Assembly: GCF_044068625.1 (NCBI RefSeq)
Contig: NZ_JBIPKH010000003.1
Span: 62,001 to 126,000, forward strand
From: Desulfurivibrio sp044068625
GTDB lineage: Bacteria > Desulfobacterota > Desulfobulbia > Desulfobulbales > Desulfurivibrionaceae
DNA: 64,000 bases
Reading direction: 5' to 3'
Part shown: positions 24,506-31,652 of the stretch, in pieces
Numbering within the stretch: the first letter of the stretch is position 1
How the letters are laid out: every line of letters starts with the position of its first letter
The notes under the pieces: model-generated
What the model saw: only the letters and a program-made list of their open reading frames with translations
What the model was told of the DNA's origin: nothing
Database searches by the model: none
Program-made: the position numbers and the translations under genes

Positions 24506-25438
24506 ATGAAACCGTTTTTTTCGCAAAAGCGCCTCGGGCTGCTCCTGATCCTGCCGCTGCTCTTCTGGTTGCTGGCCGTGGCTTGCGAGCGGGTCCGGGA
24601 AGGCACGCCGGAGCCGGAGGGGCAACCCCGGACCACCTTGGTGATCGGCCTTTTGCCCGAGCAGGATGTCTTTGTCCAGCGCAAGCGCTATGCCCCCATT
24701 GCCCAGTACCTCTCCCGGCAGGCCGATCTTGATATTGAACTGCGGATTTTGCGCCGCTATGGCAATCTCGTCGATAATTTCACCAGCATGGGGCTGGATG
24801 GTGCCTTCCTCGGGAGTTTCACCGGGGCCCTGGCCATCGAGGTGCTGGGGGCCGAGCCCCTGGCCCGACCCGAGTATCCCGGGGGGGTCTCCACCTATTA
24901 CGGGATGATCTTCGTCCGTAAGGATAGCGGGATCAGAACCGCCGAGGATATGCGGGATAAGGTTTTCGCCATGGTTGACCGGGCCACCACCGCCGGCTGG
25001 CTTTTGCCCTTGCACTACTTTCATCAGCAGGGGATCGAGAACCCGGAGCAGTGGCTGCGGGAGATCTATTTCAGCGGCACCCATGAGGATGCCATCCGGG
25101 ATGTCATCAAGGGACGGGCGGATATCGGGGCGGCCAAGGATCTGATCTTTGATCGGTTCGCGGATGGCAAGGCTCGCGAGCTGCTGGAAATTATCGAAGT
25201 CTCTCCGCCGGTGCCCTCCAACACCCTGGTATTAAGGTCGGATCTGGATCCGGCCCTGCGGGAGCGGCTGCGGCAACTGCTGCTGACCATGCATCAGGAT
25301 CCGGCGGGCCGTGAGGCCCTGCGGCAGTTTGGCGCGGAGCGTTTTCTGGCGACCGCAGTGGAAGATTACAATCCGGTACTGGACTATGCCTGGGACATCC
25401 GTCTCGATCTGGCCGACTACCATTACCGCAACCGCTGA
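24506..25438 (+). CDS. PhnD-like periplasmic substrate-binding lipoprotein
   Basis: 310 residues. The N-terminal signal ends in a lipobox (LAVAC, Cys about 26), followed by a PhnD/SsuA-type type 2 periplasmic-binding fold (LVIGLLPEQDVFVQRKRY, DGAFLGSFTGALAI, YYGMIFVRKDSGIRTAEDM, GRADIGAAKDLIFDRF). No permease or ATPase gene is adjacent. Instead a histidine kinase and an NtrC regulator follow, so it probably acts as an extracytoplasmic ligand receptor for signalling. The ligand is unknown: phosphonate, oxyanion or other anions are possible. ATG 24506 was chosen for the GGAGGGGGG ribosome site. Confidence 0.82.
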   Translation: MKPFFSQKRLGLLLILPLLFWLLAVACERVREGTPEPEGQPRTTLVIGLLPEQDVFVQRKRYAPIAQYLSRQADLDIELRILRRYGNLVDNFTSMGLDGAFLGSFTGALAIEVLGAEPLARPEYPGGVSTYYGMIFVRKDSGIRTAEDMRDKVFAMVDRATTAGWLLPLHYFHQQGIENPEQWLREIYFSGTHEDAIRDVIKGRADIGAAKDLIFDRFADGKARELLEIIEVSPPVPSNTLVLRSDLDPALRERLRQLLLTMHQDPAGREALRQFGAERFLATAVEDYNPVLDYAWDIRLDLADYHYRNR

Positions 25439-25467
25439 GCCGGGCCGGCGCGGATGGGCCTGATACC

Positions 25468-27336
25468 ATGAGAAGAAAAGCGATCATCGGCTTTATTGTT
25501 CTCACCTTCCTTTTTGCCGGGGGGGGGTTCTACATCACCATGGCCAACAACCGGGCCATTGAGAGCCTGGAGAACGTGGTCCTCCTCACCGAGGTGGCCC
25601 ATCGCCGGGCCAATCTCCGCAACAGCATCAAACTGGTGCAGGCGGACATGCTGCTGGCCGACTCCCCCCACGCCTCCGATCTGACCACGGTTATCGCCCA
25701 TGGCGAGGCGATGCAGAGGGCCTCGGACAACTGCTATGGCTGCCATCACAGCGAGGAGGTGATGGACAGCTTCTATCTGATCAATGCCGCCATGGCCGAA
25801 TACCTGAAGAAGGTGAGCCGGGTTTATACCATCCGGGCCAACCGGGCCAGGCTGCAGGCGGAGATCGACGAAGCCTTTGCCAGTGGTGAGCGGCTCTACG
25901 GCGAGGTTTCCCGGCTCTCCACCCTCTCGGCCCATAAGGTCCCCCTCCGGATCGAGGAGACCCGGCAGGATATCACCCGGACCAAGAATTTGATTCTGGC
26001 CCTGGTGGTCAGCGGCCCTTTGATCTCCCTGGCTCTGATCTTCTTTTTCCTGCGCCGTTTTACCACCTCGATCTCCATCCTCACCCAAGCGACGGGCAAG
26101 ATCGGTAAGGGGGATCTGGCCCACACCATTTCGACCCCCCTCCGTGATGAGTTCCAGGATTTGGCCACCGCCTTCAACCGGATGACCGCCTCTTTGAAAA
26201 GGCAGCGTGACCAGATCACGGCGGCGGAGGTTCGCTACCGGACCCTCTTTGAAACGGCGGTGGATGCCATTTTCATTCTGGAAACCGAAGGGGAGCGGGC
26301 GGGGACCATCGTGGCCGCCAATCAGGCGGCGGCGGCCATGCATGGCTATGGCGTCGAGGAGCTGATCGGCCGCCACATCCAGGAGATCGACACCCCGGAA
26401 AGCGCCGCCCTGGCCCCGGGCCGGATACGGCGGGTTCTCAATGGGGAGAAGGTTGAGGCCCGGGTCGAACACCGGAAGAAGGACGGCACCATCTTTCCGG
26501 TGGAATTCAGGGCCGGGCTGCTGGAGATGGAGGGCAAAAAATATATCCTGGCTTTCGATCGAGATATCACCCTTCGGGTGCAGACCGAAGAGGCCCTCTG
26601 GCGCTCCCGCCAGTTGGCCACGGTGGGCGAGATGGCCGCCGGCCTGGCCCACGAGATTAAAAACCCCCTGGCCGGAATCAAGGTTTCCATGGAAGTTTTG
26701 ATGAATGAGTTGGAGCTGGCTCCCGATGATCGGGAGATTTTTCTCCGGATCGTCAAGGAGATTAACCGGATCGAGACCCTGTTGCGCAACCTGCTCAGCT
26801 ACGCCCGGCCGCCCCGGCCCAATTTCGCCCCCCTGGATCTCAACGCCCAGCTTGAAAACTGTCTCCATAACGCGGGGATGATCCTCAAGTCGCCGGAGTA
26901 CAGCGGCGAAAACGGCCGGCGGGTCAGCTTCCGGCGGACCCTGGCGGATGGTCTGCCCCAGGTCAGGGCCGATGCCGCCCAGCTCCAGCAGATTTTTCTC
27001 AACCTGCTGCTCAATGCCATCGAAGCTATTCCCGGCCAGGGGGAGGTGGCTGTCGCCACCCGGCTTGGGCCGGCCAGTACCGTCCAGGTGGAGGTCGCCG
27101 ACAGCGGCAAGGGGATGAGCCCCGAGGTCCGCGCCGGGATCTTTCAGCCCTTTTATACCACCAAGCCCAAGGGCAGCGGCTTGGGCTTGGCCATCAGCAA
27201 ACGGCTGCTGGAGATGCACGGCGGCGCGATCGAGGTGGCCAGCACCCCGGGTCGGGGTACCACCTTTACCATTACTCTGCCGGTGGAACAGCGGCAGAAA
27301 GGGGCCGAGAACCCAAGGGAGGCTGTTGACCGATGA
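25468..27336 (+). CDS. Sensor histidine kinase with c-type haem motif in periplasmic domain
   Basis: 622 residues. TM1 is at about 6-24. The periplasmic domain (about 25-173) contains CYGCH (Cys89, Cys92, His93), a covalent haem c attachment motif. TM2 is at about 174-195, HAMP at about 196-250, and PAS at about 255-372. HisKA has the phospho-accepting His395 in GLAHEIKNPLAG, and the HATPase domain shows NLLLNAIEAI, DSGKGM and GSGLGLAISKRLLEMHGG. The haem site lies outside the cytoplasm where Ccm-type maturation occurs, so a redox or gas signal is likely. It overlaps the NtrC gene by four bases and follows the PhnD-like gene by 29 bp. Its target is probably the adjacent regulator. Confidence 0.9.
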   Translation: MRRKAIIGFIVLTFLFAGGGFYITMANNRAIESLENVVLLTEVAHRRANLRNSIKLVQADMLLADSPHASDLTTVIAHGEAMQRASDNCYGCHHSEEVMDSFYLINAAMAEYLKKVSRVYTIRANRARLQAEIDEAFASGERLYGEVSRLSTLSAHKVPLRIEETRQDITRTKNLILALVVSGPLISLALIFFFLRRFTTSISILTQATGKIGKGDLAHTISTPLRDEFQDLATAFNRMTASLKRQRDQITAAEVRYRTLFETAVDAIFILETEGERAGTIVAANQAAAAMHGYGVEELIGRHIQEIDTPESAALAPGRIRRVLNGEKVEARVEHRKKDGTIFPVEFRAGLLEMEGKKYILAFDRDITLRVQTEEALWRSRQLATVGEMAAGLAHEIKNPLAGIKVSMEVLMNELELAPDDREIFLRIVKEINRIETLLRNLLSYARPPRPNFAPLDLNAQLENCLHNAGMILKSPEYSGENGRRVSFRRTLADGLPQVRADAAQLQQIFLNLLLNAIEAIPGQGEVAVATRLGPASTVQVEVADSGKGMSPEVRAGIFQPFYTTKPKGSGLGLAISKRLLEMHGGAIEVASTPGRGTTFTITLPVEQRQKGAENPREAVDR

Positions 27337-28730
27337 AGAGCCGGGGCAGAATTTTCGCCGTCGATGATGATGAACTGATTGTAAGCATGCTGGCCCGGGC
27401 CCTGAAGAGCGAGGGCTACGAGGTTAATTTTCAGACCACCACCACCGAGGTGGTCGCCAACATCTCCGCCTGGCATCCCGATCTGGTTTTCCTCGATATC
27501 GACATCGATGAGATGATGAGCGGCCTGGATATCCTGGAGGCGATCAGGCGGGAGGGGGTTACCGCCGAGGTGGTGATGCTCACCGCCGACGATTCGGCGG
27601 ATTCGGCCATCCGGGCCATGAAACTCGGGGCCAGCGAATATTTCACTAAACCGTTCAATATCGACGAAATCAAGATCGTCACCCAGAATATTATCGACAA
27701 TATCAGGCGCAAGGAGGAGGTCGATTTCCTGCGGCGCCAGGATTGTCGCTCGCCGGAGCGCCAGTTCATCGGGGAGTCTCCGGCCATCCGGGAGATTGTT
27801 CAGAAGGCGCGCAAGCTGGCCCTGGCCGGGGCGGAAACCATTCTCGTCACCGGCGAGTCGGGCTGCGGCAAGGAGGTGCTGGCCCGGCAGATTCACGCCT
27901 GGCAGGGGGAGGAGAGGGGGGGCGAGCAGGGTCCCTTTCTGGCGATCAACTGCACGGCTCTGCCGGAAAATCTGATTGAAAGCGAGCTGTTCGGTTATAC
28001 CCGGGGGGCGTTCACCGATGCCCGGGCCGACAAGAAGGGGGTTTTCGAGTTGGCCGCCGGCGGCACCCTGTTGCTGGACGAGATCGGGGATATGCGCCTT
28101 GATCTGCAGGCAAAACTGCTGCGGGTGGTGGAAGATCGCAAGGTGCGGCGGTTGGGGGGCAGCATCGATCTGCCCATCGACACCACGGTGATCGCCACCA
28201 CCAACAAAGATATCCGGGCCGCAGCGGAGCAGGGGGAGTTCCGGGCCGATCTCTTTTTTCGGCTGAGCACCTTCAGCGTCTGCCTGCCGCCCCTGCGTGA
28301 CCGGGGGGAGGACGCCCTGCTGCTGGCCCGCCATTTCTTGAGATTCTTTGCCCACAAATATTTGAAAAAAGAGATTCGGGGCTTTTCGCCGGCGGCGGAA
28401 AAGGCGATCATGGGCCACACCTGGCCGGGCAATGTCCGGGAGTTGCGCAACAACATCGAGCATTGCGTGGTGCTGGAGAATATGGAGGTCGTGGAGCCCC
28501 ACCACCTCTCCCTGGGTCATCCCCCCTCCGGGGAATTTGTCGAAAGGCGCAAAGTCAACCGCATCATCCTGCCGGCCGAGGGGCTCTCCCTGGAGGAGGT
28601 GGAGCGGGACCTGATCAGCCAGGCCATGACCCGTACCGGCAATAATCAGGCCAAGGCGGCCAAGCTGCTGGGCATCTCCTACGATGCCATGCGCTATCAG
28701 GTGAAAAAGTTCAACCTGACCCCAGGCTGA
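27333..28730 (+). CDS. Sigma-54-dependent NtrC-family response regulator
   Basis: 465 residues. The REC domain (about 5-125) has phospho-acceptor Asp55 (LVFLDIDID) and Lys in EYFTKPFN. The AAA+ domain has Walker A GESGCGKE, ELFGYTRGAFTDA, Walker B GGTLLLDEIGD and the arginine-finger region FRADLFFRL. The sigma-54 contact loop is GAFTDA rather than GAFTGA. A Fis-type helix-turn-helix is at the C-terminus (NNQAKAAKLLGISYDAMRYQ). Partner of the haem histidine kinase directly upstream. The divergent sigma-54 promoter at 24229-24245 is its most likely target, and that at 29509-29525 a second. Confidence 0.9.
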   Translation: MKSRGRIFAVDDDELIVSMLARALKSEGYEVNFQTTTTEVVANISAWHPDLVFLDIDIDEMMSGLDILEAIRREGVTAEVVMLTADDSADSAIRAMKLGASEYFTKPFNIDEIKIVTQNIIDNIRRKEEVDFLRRQDCRSPERQFIGESPAIREIVQKARKLALAGAETILVTGESGCGKEVLARQIHAWQGEERGGEQGPFLAINCTALPENLIESELFGYTRGAFTDARADKKGVFELAAGGTLLLDEIGDMRLDLQAKLLRVVEDRKVRRLGGSIDLPIDTTVIATTNKDIRAAAEQGEFRADLFFRLSTFSVCLPPLRDRGEDALLLARHFLRFFAHKYLKKEIRGFSPAAEKAIMGHTWPGNVRELRNNIEHCVVLENMEVVEPHHLSLGHPPSGEFVERRKVNRIILPAEGLSLEEVERDLISQAMTRTGNNQAKAAKLLGISYDAMRYQVKKFNLTPG

Positions 28731-28736
28731 TGATGG

Positions 28737-29432
28737 TCAGCGGAAGCAGACCCCGGCCCGGCAGGTTTGGGCGTCGATCATGGTGCTCCAGGCCACAATC
28801 CCCGCGCAATTCAGGGCCTGGTTTTCAAAGTTGATTACCTGGTAAGGGCGCAGCGGGTAGTCGGTCAGCAGACCCACTCCGTGGTCGCTGATATCCAAGG
28901 CCCTGGCCGAGAGCCTCAGGTGCCCCGTGCTGCCGTTTCCGGTTTCCCGCAGGGAGTAGGCCAGCTCGCTGGTGAAGGGTGATCTTTCCCGTCTGCGTTC
29001 TTGCCGCTGATCGCCGTGGGTGTTTTGGCGCGGTAAGCTCTCCCCGGATCCCTGGCCGTCGTGCAGGGCCTCGATGACCACTTCCTTTATTTCATAGAGA
29101 TCGAACGGTTTGGCGATGAAACGGCAGGCCCCATGCCGGAGCGCTTCCCGGGTGGTTTCGCTCAAGCCGCAATAATCCAGGCAGCTGGCCGTCATGATGA
29201 TCACCCTCACCCGGGGGCAGATATCCTTGATGATTTTCATTAAAATCATGCCGCTGAAGTCCGGCAGGTGAACATCGAGCAGGCATAAGTCGTAGGGGAA
29301 GGTGGATAGCAGGCGGACCGCCTCGGCGGCGGTGGCGGCGGTATCGACTTCGATCTCGCCGGCCCTCAGCGCCTTCTCGAGTCCATACAGGACCAGATCG
29401 TCATCATCGACCACCAGCACCTTTTTCCGCAC
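28737..29432 (-). CDS. Response regulator with REC and PilZ-like domains
   Basis: 231 residues. The REC domain (about 3-120) has VVDDDD, phospho-acceptor Asp53 (LCLLDVHLPDFSG), a switch Thr/Ser in IIMTAS and Lys in FIAKPFD. A linker rich in Arg/Gln/Glu follows. A C-terminal PilZ-like domain contains SARALDISDHGVGLLTDYPL, although the usual RxxxR start of the c-di-GMP site is not obvious. The GTG start at 29432 was chosen for the AGGGGG ribosome site six bases upstream. It converges with the NtrC gene and has its own sigma-54 promoter, so it probably belongs to the same regulon. Confidence 0.83.
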   Translation of the reverse strand: MRKKVLVVDDDDLVLYGLEKALRAGEIEVDTAATAAEAVRLLSTFPYDLCLLDVHLPDFSGMILMKIIKDICPRVRVIIMTASCLDYCGLSETTREALRHGACRFIAKPFDLYEIKEVVIEALHDGQGSGESLPRQNTHGDQRQERRRERSPFTSELAYSLRETGNGSTGHLRLSARALDISDHGVGLLTDYPLRPYQVINFENQALNCAGIVAWSTMIDAQTCRAGVCFR

Positions 29433-29508
29433 TGACTTCCCCCTGAGCAACCTGAATGGCAAGAGTGTTTAAGTCGCAGGCCTCGTTTGGCTCCTCTTTG
29501 CCAAATTT

Positions 29509-29525
29509 TGCAAGTGGTGTGCCAG
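29509..29525 (-). promoter_or_regulatory. Sigma-54 promoter of the REC-PilZ gene
   Basis: On the minus strand CTGGCACACCACTTGCA matches YTGGCAC, five bases, TTGCA. Transcription near 29497 would give a leader of about 65 nt. Confidence 0.8.
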
Positions 29526-29622
29526 CTTTTCTGGTTGGGGGATTCTTTTTGTCTCCGAATGTTAGTTTCTGTAATTACGTGACTATATCGAGCAATTTCC
29601 CTTGCTCCCAGCGGGGGAGAGT

Positions 29623-29653
29623 GGGGAAATGGCCCTGGTTAGGCCATTTCCCC
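29623..29653. repeat. 12-bp inverted repeat, possible activator-binding site or bzaF terminator
   Basis: Arms GGGGAAATGGCC (29623-29634) and GGCCATTTCCCC (29642-29653) are perfect with a seven-base spacer. It lies 98 bp upstream of the sigma-54 promoter at 29509-29525 and resembles the repeat at 24329-24373 in 10 of 12 arm positions. It also lies 57 bp past the end of the ThiC-like gene; no T-run follows. Confidence 0.55.
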
Positions 29654-29709
29654 AGGGTGGTGGTGGTTATTTGCCGGGATTTACCCGCCGTCGCTCCGGT
29701 GCCCGCGCT

Positions 29710-31017
29710 TTACTTTTTGCCGGCACTGGTGCAGGAACTGAAAAGGGCGTCGGCGTTCTTGGCCGCGCAGAACTCGCCGCACATGGTGCAGGTGGCCTGG
29801 TCGGCCGGGCTGCGCTCGGCCCGGATCTGGCGGGCCTGGGGCCCGAAGAGCCCCAGCTCGAACTGGCGCTCCCACTGCATGTCCCGCCGGGCCTTGCCCA
29901 TCTCCAGGTCGCGCCCTCGCCCCCTCTTGCCCAGCTTGACGATATCGCCCATGTGGACCGCCAGCCTGGCCACCCGCACCCCTTCGCGGACATCGGCCTC
30001 GTTGGGCAGGGCCAGGTGTTCGGCCGGGGTGATGTAGCAGACCAGATCGGCCCCGTAGCGGGAGGAGGAGGCGGCCCCCACCGCGGCGGTGACGTGGTCG
30101 TAGCCGGCCCCGACATCGCAGGGCAGCGGCCCCAGCACATAGTAGGGGGCGTCGCCGGACATCCGCTTCTGCAACTGGATATTGCCCTCGATCTCATCCA
30201 GCGGCACATGGCCCGGCCCTTCCACCATCATCTGGCAGCCCATCTCCCGGCCCAGTTCGGCCAGCTCGCAGTTGATCACCAGCTCCGCCACCTGGGCCCG
30301 GTCGGAGGAGTCGTGGATCGCACCGGCCCGGATGCCGTTGCCCAGGCTCAACACCGCGTCGTGGCGGCGCAGAATCTCCACCACCCGGTCGAATTGGGTA
30401 TAGAGGGGGTTGTCGCGGTTGTTGGCCAGCATCCAGGCGATCATCTGGGTGCCCCCCTTGGAGACCAGCCCCCCGTAGCGGTAGCCCTGTTTTTGCAGGC
30501 GCTCCAAGGTGTAAAGGTTGATCCCGCAGTGGATGGCCATGAAGCTGATCCCGTCGGCGCACTGCTGTTCGATCAGGTCGAAGAGCAGTTCCTCGTCGAG
30601 CTTGTTGGGATCGCCGTAGCGGCGGGCAGCCTCGCAGAAGGCCTGGTAGAGGGGGACGTTGCCCACCGGCAACTCGGTGGCGGCCAGCACCCGGCGGCGC
30701 ACCTCATCGAGATCGCCGCCCACCGAGAGTTCCATCAGGGTGTCGGCCCCCTCCTCCTCGGCGGCCCGGGCCTTGGCCACTTCGGCCTGGTAATCGATGA
30801 TGTCGCTGGAGGTGCCGATGCTGGCGTTGACCTTGGTCCGCAGCCCCCGGCCGATTCCCACCACCCGCTGCCGCCGGTCGCCGTTGCAGGGGATCACCAT
30901 TGCTCCCGCCGCCACCTCATCGCGGATCAGCTCCGGGGTTAGCCCCTCGTCGGCGGCCACCCGGGCCATCTCGGCGCTGATCTCTCCCTTTCTTGCTCGT
31001 TCAATCTGCGTTGCCAT
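29710..31017 (-). CDS. bzaF: ThiC-family radical SAM enzyme, probably 5-hydroxybenzimidazole synthase (BzaF)
   Basis: 435 residues. It aligns along its length with ThiC: VNASIGTSSD, ADTLMELSVGGDLDEVR, FMAIHCGINLYTL, SKGGTQMIAWM, SLGNGIRAGAIHDS, MVEGPGHVPLDEI, and a C-terminal CTMCGEFCAAK holding the CX2CX4C [4Fe-4S] site. ThiC makes the thiamin pyrimidine; BzaF rearranges the same substrate (aminoimidazole ribotide) into the cobamide lower ligand. A cobalamin riboswitch, not a TPP riboswitch, precedes it, which favours BzaF. AAAGGAG precedes ATG 31017. ThiC remains the alternative, since the two are close paralogues and diagnostic residues were not checked. Confidence 0.78.
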   Translation of the reverse strand: MATQIERARKGEISAEMARVAADEGLTPELIRDEVAAGAMVIPCNGDRRQRVVGIGRGLRTKVNASIGTSSDIIDYQAEVAKARAAEEEGADTLMELSVGGDLDEVRRRVLAATELPVGNVPLYQAFCEAARRYGDPNKLDEELLFDLIEQQCADGISFMAIHCGINLYTLERLQKQGYRYGGLVSKGGTQMIAWMLANNRDNPLYTQFDRVVEILRRHDAVLSLGNGIRAGAIHDSSDRAQVAELVINCELAELGREMGCQMMVEGPGHVPLDEIEGNIQLQKRMSGDAPYYVLGPLPCDVGAGYDHVTAAVGAASSSRYGADLVCYITPAEHLALPNEADVREGVRVARLAVHMGDIVKLGKRGRGRDLEMGKARRDMQWERQFELGLFGPQARQIRAERSPADQATCTMCGEFCAAKNADALFSSCTSAGKK

Positions 31018-31056
31018 AGCCTTTTCTCCTTTATTCAGGCTGTGGCGGGGGGCGAA

Positions 31057-31092
31057 AATAAAAAAGCCCCCAGCCGTTAAAGCGCAGGGGGA
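31057..31092 (-). terminator. Intrinsic terminator of the bzaF riboswitch
   Basis: On the minus strand CCCCCTGC pairs with GCTGGGGG (one T-T mismatch) and is followed by CTTTTTTATTTT. It lies between aptamer and gene, suitable as a cobalamin-dependent OFF structure. Confidence 0.75.
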
Positions 31093-31171
31093 CCTGTCGG
31101 CCCATGCGCCAAAGGCTGGAGACTTTGCCATCATCTCCAGAAAATCCTGTCGCTCGCAGGATCGCTTTTCG

Positions 31172-31340
31172 ACCAGGTGGCAGGCCTTCTGGCTCACGGC
31201 TCAACGCCTTCCCGGGCCTTCCCGTCGCAGAGGACAGTGGCGTGATGCGGGAGTGCTAACCGTTTACAGCGGCGGGACCGCCCGGGATTCACACCCGGTT
31301 TCCTATTCTCCCCCGGGTTTGGTCCGGGGGCACCTCCTGG
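31172..31340 (-). promoter_or_regulatory. Cobalamin riboswitch (bzaF leader)
   Basis: On the minus strand: GGTGCCCCC, GAAACCGGGTGTGAATCC, CCCGCCGCTGTAAACGG, the B12 box GCCACTG with GGGAAGG, and CGTGAGCCAGAAGGCCTGCC. This is the third of four cobalamin aptamers in the window. Confidence 0.94.
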
Positions 31341-31365
31341 TTGCTTGTCTGTGGCAAGCGGGCCA

Positions 31366-31394
31366 ACTGTAGCCGCAACCGGGTTTGCCGGCAA
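31366..31394 (-). promoter_or_regulatory. Sigma-70-type promoter for the bzaF transcript
   Basis: On the minus strand TTGCCG (31394-31389), a 17-bp spacer and TACAGT (31371-31366) lie just upstream of the aptamer. Confidence 0.55.
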
Positions 31395-31414
31395 GATTTT
31401 TTGCCACGACCTAT

Positions 31415-31505
31415 TTAACAGCCCGTTGAAAAACGGGCTGTCAGCGGCCCATGGACGGGCCGTTAGTTGAAAAAGCCAGGGATGGCTTTTTCAACGGACT
31501 GTTAA
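31415..31505. repeat. Composite palindromic repeat element (REP-like)
   Basis: The 91-bp element is bounded by near-perfect outer arms (TTAACAGCCCGTTG and CAACGGACTGTTAA, one mismatch). It contains three internal hairpins: ACAGCCCGTT with AACGGGCTGT; CGGCCC with GGGCCG; GTTGAAAAAGCC with GGCTTTTTCAAC. It lies between divergent promoters and may be a mobile palindromic repeat or a bidirectional terminator. Confidence 0.75.
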
Positions 31506-31544
31506 GATTCCGCGTCGGTTCAGGCGATGGTCGACCTGATTGAA

Positions 31545-31573
31545 TTGACAAAAAAGGGGAGGTTGGCTAAATA
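31545..31573 (+). promoter_or_regulatory. Sigma-70-type promoter for the Cache sensor gene
   Basis: TTGACA (31545-31550), a 17-bp spacer and TAAATA (31568-31573) make a near-consensus promoter about 80 bp upstream of the gene. Confidence 0.65.
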
Positions 31574-31652
31574 TTAACAAAAGCTTAATTTTTGCCACGC
31601 GAGTCAAGTCGTTTTCTCCTTGCCCGCAATGGCGATTGCTCCGGGCGCGGCC

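Noticed and set aside
25423..27219. A 598-codon minus-strand open frame opposite the haem histidine kinase
   Set aside because: Shadow of the kinase; all kinase motifs are on the plus strand.
29710..31017. Plain ThiC (thiamin pyrimidine synthase)
   Set aside because: Not excluded, but the leader is a cobalamin and not a TPP riboswitch, so BzaF is preferred.
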